Assembly: GCF_024707105.1 (NCBI RefSeq)
Contig: NZ_JANQAJ010000012.1
Coordinates: 1 to 64,000 of the forward strand
Length of the DNA stretch: 64,000 bases
DNA from: Devosia ginsengisoli
GTDB lineage: Bacteria > Pseudomonadota > Alphaproteobacteria > Rhizobiales > Devosiaceae
Direction: 5' to 3'
The position numbers were made by a program, and so were the translations under genes. Of the stretch, positions 27,368 to 35,769 are shown in pieces; within the stretch, counting starts at the first letter, position 1; the number at the start of each line of letters is the position of its first letter. Under the pieces are notes generated by a model. The model had not been told where the DNA came from and ran no database searches. It saw nothing but the letters and a program-made list of their open reading frames with translations.

Positions 27368-28393
27368 TTGCAGCACCACAAGCTGGCCACGATAGAGGAC
27401 GTTGCGGCGATCGCCGGCGTATCCATCGCCACGGTCAGCCGGGCCATTAACGAGCCGACCAAGGTTGCCGACGAAACGCGCCGCCGCGTGACCGAGGCCA
27501 TTGCCCGCACCGGCTACACGACGAATGCCATGGCGCGTTCGCTGCGCATGCGCCGCTCCAATATGATCCTGATTCTGGCGCCCGATGTGGGCGACCCGAA
27601 TTTCTCCAATATCCTGGTCGGCCTCGAGACCGAGGCCAGCAAGCGCGGCTACGGTGTGCTGATCGGCAATACGCAGAACGATGCGACGCGCGAGACCGAC
27701 TATCTGCGCTTCATCAGCTCCAACCAGGCCGATGGGCTGATCCTGTTCACGGGCCACCTGCCCTATGGCTTCGGCAGTGATGCCGGCCCGGCGCGCCTGC
27801 CGCCCATGGTGGCGGTGAACGAGCCGGTCTCCAACAGCGACCTGCCCTTTGTCGGCGTGGACAATTTCGAGGGCGCCCGCATCGCCACGGAGCATCTCGT
27901 CTCGCAGGGCCATCGCCGCATCGCTTTTATCGGCCATTCGACCAGCAAGGCGGTCAACCAGTTGCGTGAAGCGGGATATCGCGCGGCGCTGGATGGAGCG
28001 GGCATCGCCCTCGATCCCCGCCTTATCCTCGATGGCGACGGCACCACCGAATCCGGCCGCCAGGCCACCGAGCACATGTTCGTCCGCGACGTACTGCCCA
28101 CGGCCTTCTTCTGCGTCAACGACGCTACGGCTCTGGGTGTCATCATCTCCCTCAACGCCCGCAAATACGACCTGCCGCGCGAATTCTCCGTCATGGGCTT
28201 CGACGACATTTCCTTCGCCAGCTTCGTCACGCCCTCGCTGACCACCATGAAGCAACCCCGCCTCAAGATCGGCGAGGAAGCCATGGACCTGCTGCTGGCT
28301 TTGCTCGAAGGCAAGCCACTCAAGAAGAAGGAAGTGCTGCTGCGGGCCGAGCTCATCGTGCGGAATTCAGTGAGCCGGGTCGGCCGGAATTAG
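27368..28393 (+). CDS. LacI-family transcriptional regulator of the sugar transporter
   Basis: 341 aa. The LacI helix-turn-helix (LATIEDVAAIAGVSIATVSRA) and hinge (NAMARSLRMRRSNMI) are followed by a periplasmic-binding-like effector domain ending FVTPSLTTMKQPRLKIGEEA. It starts at the TTG at 27368 with GGCGGAG upstream. No nearer ATG keeps the DNA-binding domain. It is divergent from the sugar ABC operon and probably represses it through the TGTAAA-GG-TTTACA sites until the sugar binds. Confidence 0.9.
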   Translation: MQHHKLATIEDVAAIAGVSIATVSRAINEPTKVADETRRRVTEAIARTGYTTNAMARSLRMRRSNMILILAPDVGDPNFSNILVGLETEASKRGYGVLIGNTQNDATRETDYLRFISSNQADGLILFTGHLPYGFGSDAGPARLPPMVAVNEPVSNSDLPFVGVDNFEGARIATEHLVSQGHRRIAFIGHSTSKAVNQLREAGYRAALDGAGIALDPRLILDGDGTTESGRQATEHMFVRDVLPTAFFCVNDATALGVIISLNARKYDLPREFSVMGFDDISFASFVTPSLTTMKQPRLKIGEEAMDLLLALLEGKPLKKKEVLLRAELIVRNSVSRVGRN

Positions 28394-28400
28394 GGTTCAA

Positions 28401-28521
28401 CGCCCTCGTGGTTCGAGGCGCTGAAGAAGCGCCTCACCATGAGGGCTGTTGATACATCGAGCTCAAAGTAGCCCTCATGGTGAGGTGCGAGTTCTTGCGA
28501 GCCTCGAACCACGAGGGCGTG
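28401..28521. repeat. Family D palindromic repeat
   Basis: A second full copy of the element at 1252-1383: CGCCCTCGTGGTTCGAGGCG to CCTCGAACCACGAGGGCG, with the inner CCTCACCATGAGGGCT arms. It lies between the convergent lacI-type and DUF305 genes. The centre (TGTTGATACATCGAGCTCAA) differs from the other copy. Confidence 0.85.
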
Positions 28522-28529
28522 GCACCGCC

Positions 28530-28886
28530 TCAGTACCCCTTCTTCGCCAGCCATGCCTTCATCCAGGCGATCTCTTCTTCCTGCGCGGCGATGACGCCTT
28601 CCGCCAGCGCCTTCACTTCCGGATCGGTGCCGTGCTCCAGCACGACGCGCGCCATGTCCACGGCGCCCTGATGGTGCGGGATCATGCCGAGAATGAAATC
28701 CACATCCGCATCATCAGTATAGGCAATGTCCATATCCTCATGCATGCGCATATTGGCCTCCTTGTAGGCCGTGGTCGCGGCGCTGTCGGTCGAGGCCGCC
28801 ATGGCGCCGTGGCCGGAATGGTCCTGCGCCATGACAGGCGTCGCGAGGCCGGCAAGCAGGACCGCGGCAATCGTCAGGGTTTTCAT
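28530..28886 (-). CDS. DUF305 family secreted protein
   Basis: 118 aa. A signal peptide ([20 protein letters not shown]) is followed by a His/Met-rich mature part: [18 protein letters not shown] and the family hallmark [20 protein letters not shown]. Members are exported and often linked with copper or other metal handling. The His/Met motifs fit metal binding, but this is not shown here. The start ATG at 28886 has GAGGAG upstream. It is divergent from an ArsR gene. Confidence 0.82.
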   Translation of the reverse strand: MKTLTIAAVLLAGLATPVMAQDHSGHGAMAASTDSAATTAYKEANMRMHEDMDIAYTDDADVDFILGMIPHHQGAVDMARVVLEHGTDPEVKALAEGVIAAQEEEIAWMKAWLAKKGY

Positions 28887-28948
28887 CGCTATCTCCTCTG
28901 GTTGAATGCCCCCTCCTGCCGGATTGCCCAATGGGAAGGTCAAGCGCA

Positions 28949-28978
28949 TTGACACCGGCGCCCCGCAGTTGTTACTTA
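28949..28978 (+). promoter_or_regulatory. Possible promoter of the ArsR/SRPBCC pair
   Basis: TTGACA (28949-28954) and TACTTA (28973-28978) are 18 bp apart. The -10 ends only 5 bp before the ATG at 28984, so the mRNA could be nearly leaderless. No ribosome site is visible. Confidence 0.45.
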
Positions 28979-28983
28979 ATATC

Positions 28984-29325
28984 ATGCTTAACCAACAGCC
29001 CAATCTCGATCTGATGTTCCAGGCGCTGGCCGATCCGACGCGCCGCGCCATGATCGACCGGCTCAGCCGCGGCCCGGCTTCGGTCAGCGAGTTGGCCAAG
29101 CCCTTCGCCATGTCGCTGCCGGCAGTGGTGCAGCATTTGCAGGCGCTGGAGAATTCGGGCCTCGTCACCTCACAGAAGGTCGGCCGCGTCCGCACCGTGC
29201 AGATCCAGCCCGATACGCTGAGCCTGGCCGAACAGTGGATCAACGACCGCCGCACCGCCTGGTCGCGCCGCCTCGACCGGCTGGGCGACTTTCTGGCCGA
29301 AACCGCCGACGAGCCTCAGCCGTGA
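28984..29325 (+). CDS. ArsR-family regulator
   Basis: Winged-helix repressor of 113 aa: [20 protein letters not shown], then [20 protein letters not shown]. It lacks the metal-binding cysteines of arsenic or zinc sensors and belongs to the ArsR group paired with AHSA1/SRPBCC genes. It overlaps the SRPBCC gene by 4 bp (GTGA). A similar ArsR is encoded at 30972. Confidence 0.88.
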   Translation: MLNQQPNLDLMFQALADPTRRAMIDRLSRGPASVSELAKPFAMSLPAVVQHLQALENSGLVTSQKVGRVRTVQIQPDTLSLAEQWINDRRTAWSRRLDRLGDFLAETADEPQP

Positions 29326-29795
29326 CCCAACGCAGCGTCACCCATGCCAGCTTCACCCTGGAGCGCCGTTACAAGGCCACGCCGGCCCGCGTGTTCAGGG
29401 CGCTCAGCGACGAGGCTTCCAAGCAGAAATGGTTCACCCCACCCGAGACCTGGGGCAAGGACGAGCATGCCATGGATTTCCGCGTCGGTGGCATCGAGAC
29501 CAGCGTCGGCGGCCCGATCGGCGGGCCGGTCCACAAGTTCAAGGCGATCTATCAGGATATCGTGCCCGACCAGCGCATCATCTACACCTATGACATGCAT
29601 CTCGACGAAGTGCGCATTTCCGTCTCGGTCTCCACCTTCGAGCTGGTCCCGGATGGCGATCACACCGTGCTCAAGCTGACCGAAATGGGCGCCTATCTCG
29701 ACGGCTTCGAAGACGGCAACGCCATCCGCAAGGAAGGCACCGCCGTATTGCTCGACAATCTCGGCCGCTATCTGGAGCGCGAAGGGGCGAATTGA
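29322..29795 (+). CDS. SRPBCC (AHSA1-like) domain protein
   Basis: 157 aa, the whole length being an AHSA1/START-like fold: FTLERRYKATPARVFRALSD, KWFTPPETWG, and the ending TAVLLDNLGRYLER. These proteins bind hydrophobic ligands in a helix-grip pocket; the ligand is unknown. The GTG start at 29322 overlaps the ArsR stop, so the two are coupled. Two more SRPBCC genes lie 200 bp further on the other strand. Confidence 0.85.
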   Translation: MTQRSVTHASFTLERRYKATPARVFRALSDEASKQKWFTPPETWGKDEHAMDFRVGGIETSVGGPIGGPVHKFKAIYQDIVPDQRIIYTYDMHLDEVRISVSVSTFELVPDGDHTVLKLTEMGAYLDGFEDGNAIRKEGTAVLLDNLGRYLEREGAN

Positions 29796-29824
29796 GGGGG
29801 GTATCCCTCCTTCTGTGGCTCCCG

Positions 29825-29933
29825 CCACCCCACCCTCAATCCCTCCCCATCGAGGGGAAGGAGGCGCAGGGTGCGATGCCAGTGTTCATCGCCTCCCTCC
29901 CCCTTGTGGGGAGGGAATGAGGGTGGGGGTGGG
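29825..29933. repeat. Family C palindromic repeat
   Basis: CACCCCACCCTCAATCCCTC to GGAGGGAATGAGGGTGGGGG, with the shared centre GTGTTCATCGCC. It lies between two convergent SRPBCC genes. Confidence 0.85.
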
Positions 29934-29959
29934 TCGCAAGCACGGTCCGTGGAAAGTCC

Positions 29960-30460
29960 CTACTTCCCCTTCAGCCGCGCCAATATCTCATCGAACTTCA
30001 CCATGCTCGCATTGGCGCCCCATTCCATGCCGGTCGCCACGATGGCGTCGCGCGACTCGATGGAATCGACCTTGCTGATCGAGCGGTAATAGGTCTTGCC
30101 GTCGCGCTCTTCGAAGCGATGCTCCTCATAGAAGCGCGAGTCCTCCTCGAACTGGCCTTCCACCACGAATGTGTTGCGGATCATCGTCTTGGGCTCGACC
30201 GCCAGATAGGTGCCGAAGAACACGACTTCCGAGCCATCGCTCATGGTCGAGATCACCCGCCACTTGCCGCCGGTGCGCACGTCATATTCGACGATCTCGT
30301 TGTCCTCGCGCGGGCCGAACCAGTAGGCCACATGCTCCTTTTCGGTCCACACCTTCCACACCAGCGCCAGCGGCGCGGCGAAGGTGCGCGACATGATGAT
30401 GACGGGTTCGTCGGCGGGCAATTCGGTCTTGAAGGGATTGGGAAAGGTCTGGGCGTTCAT
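29960..30460 (-). CDS. SRPBCC (AHSA1-like) domain protein
   Basis: 166 aa: VIIMSRTFAAPLALVWKVWT, YWFGPREDNEIVEYDVRTGG, ending WGANASMVKFDEILARLKGK. It is similar in layout to the neighbour at 30457, which suggests tandem duplication. It overlaps that gene by 4 bp (ATGA) and is the last gene of a leftward ArsR-SRPBCC-SRPBCC operon. Confidence 0.85.
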   Translation of the reverse strand: MNAQTFPNPFKTELPADEPVIIMSRTFAAPLALVWKVWTEKEHVAYWFGPREDNEIVEYDVRTGGKWRVISTMSDGSEVVFFGTYLAVEPKTMIRNTFVVEGQFEEDSRFYEEHRFEERDGKTYYRSISKVDSIESRDAIVATGMEWGANASMVKFDEILARLKGK

Positions 30461-30957
30461 TTCGCGTCTCCTTGCAGGGTCTTGAGCAGTTCCTCGAGCT
30501 TGTCCATCGTCTGGCGTGCGCCGAATTCCATGCCGCTATCGACCATGCCCTGGCGGTCTTCGAAGCTGTCCATGAGCGTTGAGCTGGTATATTTCGTCTT
30601 GCCGTCCACATCCTCGAAAGTGTGGGTCTCCACCAGTTCCTTGCCCTCGTAGAAGCCCTCCATGCCGAAGGTGTTGACCAGCTTGTGGATGGGGTGAACC
30701 TCAAGATACGTGCCCTTGAAGGTGAATTTCTGCTCGCCCTCGCCGGATTCGATGCGCCAGGCGCCGCCGACCCGCACGTCATAGGTGATCACCTTGTTCA
30801 CCGCGCCGGTCATGCCCCACCAGATGGCGACATGTTCGGGCGAGGTCCACACTTTCCACACCAGGTCGCGCGGCGCGTCGAACAGGCGCGTCATGACGAT
30901 GAGGGGTTTGTCCTTGGGCAGGTCGACCGTCAGGTCGTTGGTCGCAATGGCATTCAT
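30457..30957 (-). CDS. SRPBCC (AHSA1-like) domain protein
   Basis: 166 aa: LIVMTRLFDAPRDLVWKVWT, WWGMTGAVNKVITYDVRVGG, ending EFGARQTMDKLEELLKTLQ. It starts at the ATG at 30957 with AAGGAGACGG upstream. It is co-transcribed with the ArsR gene at 30972 and the paralogue at 29960. Function unknown; ligand binding in a hydrophobic cavity is inferred from the fold. Confidence 0.85.
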   Translation of the reverse strand: MNAIATNDLTVDLPKDKPLIVMTRLFDAPRDLVWKVWTSPEHVAIWWGMTGAVNKVITYDVRVGGAWRIESGEGEQKFTFKGTYLEVHPIHKLVNTFGMEGFYEGKELVETHTFEDVDGKTKYTSSTLMDSFEDRQGMVDSGMEFGARQTMDKLEELLKTLQGDAK

Positions 30958-30971
30958 CAGCCGTCTCCTTG

Positions 30972-31313
30972 TCAGTTCTTGCTGTCGGTTTCGGGGGTCT
31001 GCAGTTTCTTGAGATAGGCGTCGAGCTGATCGAGGTTCTGCTCCCAGAACCTGCGATAGAACTCGACAAGGGCGGCGACGTCGCGCATCGGCGCCGCCTC
31101 CAGTTTGCAGGGGCGCCATTGCGCCTGCCTGCCACGGCTGACGAGACCCGCGCCTTCCAGCACCTTGATATGCTTGGAGACGGCAGCCAGCGTCATGTCG
31201 AAGGGTTCGGCCAGCTCGTTGACACTTGCCTCCCCCAGCGCCAGCCGGGCGAGAATGGCCCTTCGGGTCGGGTCGGCAAGGGCAGCGAGCGTGGTGCTCA
31301 GGGGATCGGCCAT
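30972..31313 (-). CDS. ArsR-family regulator
   Basis: 113 aa from the ATG at 31313; a TTG at 31322 is an alternative. The pattern [20 protein letters not shown], then MTLAAVSKHIKVLEGAGLV, matches the ArsR group linked to SRPBCC genes. No metal-site cysteine pair is seen. It heads a leftward operon. The inverted repeat at 31318-31350 overlaps its promoter and is the probable autorepression site. Confidence 0.87.
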   Translation of the reverse strand: MADPLSTTLAALADPTRRAILARLALGEASVNELAEPFDMTLAAVSKHIKVLEGAGLVSRGRQAQWRPCKLEAAPMRDVAALVEFYRRFWEQNLDQLDAYLKKLQTPETDSKN

Positions 31314-31317
31314 TTCA

Positions 31318-31350
31318 TTCAACCGTTTTGTATAATACTAATTGGTTGAA
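31318..31350. promoter_or_regulatory. ArsR operator overlapping promoter
   Basis: TTCAACC (31318-31324) and its exact complement GGTTGAA (31344-31350) flank a 19-bp AT-rich core that includes TATAAT (31331). The left arm touches the ArsR gene start. It could also govern the rightward cobF gene. Confidence 0.65.
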
Positions 31351-31404
31351 TACTACCGATCGTACCGCTTGTCAACACAACCGCATCAGGGCAAGGAAGC
31401 GGCT

Positions 31405-32139
31405 ATGAAAACCATCCTCATCGTGGGTATCGGCAGCGGCAATCCCGAGCATCTGACGGTGCAGGCCATCAACGCGCTCAACCGCGCCGATATGCTGTTC
31501 ATCCCCGACAAGGGCGCCAGCAAAGCCGATCTGGCCGACCTGCGCCGCGATATCGTCGCCCGCTACGTCACCAATCCGGCCAGCCGCATGGTCACCTATG
31601 GCGTGCCCCGCCGCGACGCCGCCAATCCCGATTACGGCGCCGGCGTCGATGCCTGGCACGCCGCCCTGGCCGAGATTTTCCGCCGCCTGCTCGCCGAAGT
31701 CCCCGACAACGGCGCCGGGGCTTTCCTCGTCTGGGGCGATCCGGGTCTCTACGATTCGACCATCCGCATCGTCGAACGCCTGCGCGCCGACCACGCGGTC
31801 GAAATCATCCCCGGCATATCGGCCATCCAGGCCCTCACCGCCGCCCATGGCATCGCGCTCAACCGCATCGGCGAACCCGTCCACATCACCACCGGCCGCA
31901 AGCTCGGCCCCGTGACGGACGACACCGTGGTCATGCTCGACGGCCAGACCGCCTTCCTCGATGCCGACCCCGATCTCGACATCTTCTGGGGCGCCTATCT
32001 CGGCAACCCCGACCAGATCACCATTGCCGGCCGTCTGGGCGATGTCCGCGACGAGATCGTGGCCACCCGTAAGGCCGCACGGGACCGGCACGGCTGGATC
32101 ATGGATACGTACCTGCTCAGGAAGCGAGATAGGACTTAG
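31405..32139 (+). CDS. cobF: Precorrin-6A synthase (deacetylating)
   Basis: SAM-dependent methyltransferase of the aerobic cobalamin pathway, 244 aa. It methylates C1 of precorrin-5 and releases acetate, giving precorrin-6A. The tetrapyrrole methylase loops are visible: ILIVGIGSGNPEHLTVQA at the N-terminus, LVWGDPGLYDST, and IIPGISAIQALTAAHGI. The start ATG at 31405 follows AAGGAAGCGG. It is the first of the cob genes in the window, with a repeat separating it from cobG. Confidence 0.93.
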   Translation: MKTILIVGIGSGNPEHLTVQAINALNRADMLFIPDKGASKADLADLRRDIVARYVTNPASRMVTYGVPRRDAANPDYGAGVDAWHAALAEIFRRLLAEVPDNGAGAFLVWGDPGLYDSTIRIVERLRADHAVEIIPGISAIQALTAAHGIALNRIGEPVHITTGRKLGPVTDDTVVMLDGQTAFLDADPDLDIFWGAYLGNPDQITIAGRLGDVRDEIVATRKAARDRHGWIMDTYLLRKRDRT

Positions 32140-32165
32140 CCTTAGCTAAGTCCGTTGAATCGAGC

Positions 32166-32280
32166 AGGGTGGGGGTATCTCTCCACGAACTCGGTGCATG
32201 TGGCTCACCCCCACCCCAGCTTCGCTACGACCCTTCGGGCCTAGCGCCGCTACCCTCCCCACAAGGGGGAGGGTGGGACC
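32166..32280. repeat. Family C variant repeat between cobF and cobG
   Basis: CACCCCCACCCCAGCTTCGC, then CTACCCTCCCCACAAGGGGG to GGGTGGGA, with a left-side GGTGGGGGT. It has a small inner palindrome around CCCTTCGGGCC. It is related to the arms at 20345-20470. Confidence 0.65.
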
Positions 32281-32327
32281 GGTGGCTTCCTGTTCCCCCG
32301 TCGCCGCCAATCCGCTAGAACCTCCCC

Positions 32328-33481
32328 ATGGCCCTCGTCCTCCCCATCGCAGCAAGTCGCCGCGGCGCGTGTCCGACACTCGACGCGCCGATGCAGACCG
32401 GCGACGGCCTGCTCGCCCGCCTGCGCATCAAGGGCGGGCGCCTGACCCCCGCCCAGCTTGCGCGGATCGCCGCCCTCGCGGCCGAACATGGCAATGGCCT
32501 GATCGAGATCACCGCCCGCGGCAATCTGCAGGTCCGCGGCCTCACCGCCGCTTCCGCCGCCCCCTTCGCCCGCGCCACCGATGCCCTCGTCAAGATCGAG
32601 CGCGGCCTTGTCGTCGAAACCCCGCCCCTGGCGGGGACGATCCGACCGAGATCGACGACCCGCGCCCCCTCGCCGCCTCCATTCGCGCAGCGGCCACGCT
32701 GCTATCCGCCAGGCTCGGTCCCAAGGTCACCGTCATTGTCGATGGCAATGGCCGGCTGAACCTGTCGGCACTCAAGGCCGATATTCGCCTCACCGCGATC
32801 GGTTCCAGCCAATGGGCCTGCTCGGTCGGCGGGCGAAGCGACGTGATCCTGCGCAATGACGCACTGATGATCACCCTGCGCCACCTGCGCCAGATTGCCG
32901 ATCTGGGCATAACGGCCCGCGCCACCGACCTCGCCGGGTCAGCCGCGACGCCCCATCGCACCAGATCCATTTCCCCCATCGGCATCCTGGCTCTCCGCGA
33001 CGGCACAGCCACCGGCATCGCCCTGCCCTTCGGCAGCAGCGACCATGCCGCGCTCACCGCGCTTGCCGATACCGCTATCAGCCACGGCATCACCGAACTC
33101 CGCCTCGCCCCGCATCACGCCCTGCTCGCGACGGGCGCGCCGCTGGCCTTCACCGCCGAAGCCGCCGCCCTCGGCTTCGTCACCTCCCCCGACGATAACC
33201 GCACCCGCATCAGCGCCTGCATAGGCTCCGATGGCTGCGCCTCCGGCCACGTCCCCGCCCGCGCCATAGCCGCGCGCCTCGCCCCGCATCTCGCGCCCGT
33301 AACCAGTCTCCACGTCTCCGGTTGTGCCAAGGGCTGCGCCCATCCGCGCCGCGCCGATGTGACGCTAGTGGGCCGCGCCGATGGCTATGGTCTTGTCATA
33401 TCCGGCATGGCGGGCGATACGCCACAGGCACTGTTGCGTGCGGACCAGCTTGAGTCCGCCGTCGCGCACCGCCAGGGATGA
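32328..33481 (+). CDS. cobG: Precorrin-3B synthase (frameshifted)
   Basis: Oxygen-dependent monooxygenase making precorrin-3B, marker of the aerobic cobalamin route, about 384 aa after correction. The N-terminal nitrite/sulphite-reductase-like ferredoxin domain is MQTGDGLLARLRIKGGRL with GLIEITARGNLQVRGL. The cluster-binding cysteines are CIGSDGC and GCAKGCAH near the C-terminus. The frame breaks at 32633-32636, where GGGG should be GGGGG (reading LAG-DDPTEIDDPRPLA). It overlaps cobH by 4 bp. All functional motifs are intact on both sides, which favours a sequencing error. Confidence 0.88.
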
Positions 33482-34116
33482 CGATGCACCACTATGACTA
33501 CATCAAGGATGGCGACGCGATTTACCGCCAGTCCTTCGCCATCATCCGCGCCGAGGCCGATCTTTCGGCCTTTTCGGCCGATGAAGCCGAGCTTGCCATC
33601 CGCATGATCCACGCCGCCGGCTCGGTGGAAGCCGCGCAGCATTTCGAGTTCGGCCCCGGCTTCGTCACCGCGGCCCGCGGTGCGCTGGCAGCCGGTGCGC
33701 CCATTTTCTGCGATGCCGAAATGGTCGCCCGTGGCGTCACTGCCGCCCGCCTGCCCGCCCATAACGAAGTCATCTGCACCCTGCGCGATCCGCAGACGGC
33801 CACCATCGCCGCCGAAATCGGCAATACCCGCTCGGCCGCCGCCTTGCGCCTCTGGCTGCCGCGCCTCGCCGGCTCGGTCGTCGCCATCGGCAATGCGCCA
33901 ACGGCCCTGTTCTTCCTGCTCGAACTCCTGCGCGACGGCGCCCCGAAACCCGCCGCCATTATCGGCATGCCGGTCGGCTTCGTCGGCGCCGCCGAATCCA
34001 AGGCGGCCCTGGCCGAACACTCCTATGGCGTCCCCTATGCCGTGGTCCGTGGCCGCCTCGGCGGCTCCGCCATGACGGCCGCCGCGCTCAATGCCCTGGC
34101 GAGGCCAGGCATATGA
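33478..34116 (+). CDS. cobH: Precorrin-8X methylmutase
   Basis: 212 aa. It moves a methyl group from C11 to C12 of precorrin-8x to give hydrogenobyrinate. The typical start YIKDGDAIYRQSFAIIRAEA and the catalytic histidine in RMIHAAGS are present, as is the glycine-rich GMPVGFVGAAESK. It starts at 33478 overlapping the cobG stop and is coupled to cobI by a 4-bp overlap. Confidence 0.94.
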   Translation: MTMHHYDYIKDGDAIYRQSFAIIRAEADLSAFSADEAELAIRMIHAAGSVEAAQHFEFGPGFVTAARGALAAGAPIFCDAEMVARGVTAARLPAHNEVICTLRDPQTATIAAEIGNTRSAAALRLWLPRLAGSVVAIGNAPTALFFLLELLRDGAPKPAAIIGMPVGFVGAAESKAALAEHSYGVPYAVVRGRLGGSAMTAAALNALARPGI

Positions 34117-34835
34117 GGGGCAAACTGACAGGCGTCGGCACCGGTCCGGGCGACCCGGACCTGCTCACGTTAAAGGCCGTCCGCGCCATCGAAAGTGCCG
34201 ATGTGGTCGCCTGGTTCGCCAAGCAGGGCAATGCCAGCAATGCCCGCGCCATCGTGGCCGACCGGATTACCACCCAGATCGAGGAACAGCTCGGCTATCC
34301 GGTCACCACCGAGATCGACCGCCGCCACGACGACTACAAGAGCGCCACATCGGCCTTCTATGAAGAGGCCGCTGCCCGCATCGCTGCCCATCTCGATGCC
34401 GGCCGCAATGTCGCCGTGCTCAGCGAGGGCGATCCGCTCTTCTATGGCAGCTACATGCATATCCATGTGCGTCTGGCCCACCGCTACGACACCGAGGTCA
34501 TCCCCGGCATATCAGCCATGTCCGGCTGCTGGTCGCAGGCCGGTCTGCCGCTGGTGCAGGGCGACGATATCCTCTCCGTCCTCCCCGGTACGCTGGACGA
34601 AGTCGATCTCAGCACCCGCCTCAACAACACCGATGGCGCCGTCATCATGAAGGTCGGCCGCAACCTGCCCAAGATCCGCCGCGCCATCGAAGCCGCCGGG
34701 CGCCTCGACAGCGCCGTCTATGTCGAACGCGGCACCATGGCCAATGGCCACGCCATCCGCCTCGCCGACAAGCTGGACGACATCGCGCCCTATTTCGCCA
34801 TCGTCCTCGTCCCCGGCTGGAGCAGCCGGCCATGA
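34113..34835 (+). CDS. cobI: Precorrin-2 C20-methyltransferase
   Basis: 240-aa tetrapyrrole methylase: LTGVGTGPGDPDLLTLKAV at the start, VLSEGDPLFYGSYMHI, and VIPGISAMSGCWSQAGLPL. It methylates C20 of precorrin-2 with SAM. It is translationally coupled to cobH and cobJ (ATGA overlaps). Confidence 0.94.
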   Translation: MRGKLTGVGTGPGDPDLLTLKAVRAIESADVVAWFAKQGNASNARAIVADRITTQIEEQLGYPVTTEIDRRHDDYKSATSAFYEEAAARIAAHLDAGRNVAVLSEGDPLFYGSYMHIHVRLAHRYDTEVIPGISAMSGCWSQAGLPLVQGDDILSVLPGTLDEVDLSTRLNNTDGAVIMKVGRNLPKIRRAIEAAGRLDSAVYVERGTMANGHAIRLADKLDDIAPYFAIVLVPGWSSRP

Positions 34836-35593
34836 CCGGGCGCCTCACAGTGGTCGGCACCGGGCCCGGCAACCCCGATCAGACTACGCCCGAAGCCACG
34901 GCCGCCATTACCGCCGCCCACGTCTTCTTCGGCTACGGCCCCTATCTCGACCGCCTCACCCTCCGCCCCGACCAGCGCCGCGTCGCCTCGGACAACCGCG
35001 AGGAACTGGCCCGCGCCAAGGATGCGCTGCACACCGCCGCCTCGGGCGAACAGGTCTGCGTCGTCTCCGGCGGCGATCCCGGCGTCTTCGCCATGGCCGC
35101 CGCCATATGCGAAGCCATCGAGGCCGGCCCGCCCGCCTGGCGCGCCGTCGATCTCAGCATCGTGCCCGGCGTCACCGCCATGCTGGCCGTGGCCGCCCGT
35201 GCCGGCGCGCCCCTAGGCCACGATTTCTGCGCCATGTCGCTGTCAGACAATCTCAAGCCCTGGACCGTCATCGAGGCCCGCCTGCGGGCCGTGGCTGGCG
35301 CGGGCCTGGTCATCGCGCTCTACAATCCCATCAGCAAGGCCCGCCCCTGGCAGTTGGGCACCGCCTTCGCCATCCTGCGCGAAGTCCTGCCCTGGACCAC
35401 GCCGGTCATCTTCGGCCGCGCCGCCGGCCGCCCCGACGAAGCCATCGGTATCATGACCCTTGCGGAAGCCGATCCGGCCAAGGCCGACATGGCCACCTGC
35501 GTCATCATCGGCTCGCCGGAAACCCGCATTATCGAGCGCGAAGGCCTGCCCCCGCTGGTCTATTCGCCGCGCTCCATCGGAGGCGGGTCATGA
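34832..35593 (+). CDS. cobJ: Precorrin-3B C17-methyltransferase
   Basis: 253 aa. The tetrapyrrole methylase fold shows LTVVGTGPGNPDQTTPEA, VVSGGDPGVFAMAAAICEA and HDFCAMSLSDNLKPW, the last typical of CobJ/CbiH ring-contraction enzymes. It methylates C17 with ring contraction to precorrin-4. It overlaps cobI by 4 bp. In classic cob operons cobK follows; here a repeat and then cobL follow. Confidence 0.94.
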   Translation: MTGRLTVVGTGPGNPDQTTPEATAAITAAHVFFGYGPYLDRLTLRPDQRRVASDNREELARAKDALHTAASGEQVCVVSGGDPGVFAMAAAICEAIEAGPPAWRAVDLSIVPGVTAMLAVAARAGAPLGHDFCAMSLSDNLKPWTVIEARLRAVAGAGLVIALYNPISKARPWQLGTAFAILREVLPWTTPVIFGRAAGRPDEAIGIMTLAEADPAKADMATCVIIGSPETRIIEREGLPPLVYSPRSIGGGS

Positions 35594-35630
35594 AGGGCTC
35601 AGTACAAATGGATCATTCCGCTTGCATGGC

Positions 35631-35738
35631 CCCACCCCACCCTCGATCCCTCCCCATCGAGGGGAGGGAGGCGCGAGCTCAGAGGCCCGTGTTCATCGTC
35701 TCCCCTCCCCCTTGTGGGGAGGGATCAAGGGTGGGGGC
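35631..35738. repeat. Family C palindromic repeat between cobJ and cobL
   Basis: CCCACCCCACCCTCGATCCC to GGAGGGATCAAGGGTGGGGG, centre GTGTTCATCGTC. It fills the space where cobK is found in other aerobic cob clusters. Confidence 0.85.
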
Positions 35739-35769
35739 ACCGCGCCATCCACCACGCTGGGCGTGCCTC

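Noticed and set aside
34720-35769. Upstream extension of the cobL frame
   Set aside because: It would run through cobI and cobJ in another frame and through repeat DNA; the product resembles no protein before MTTPWLS.
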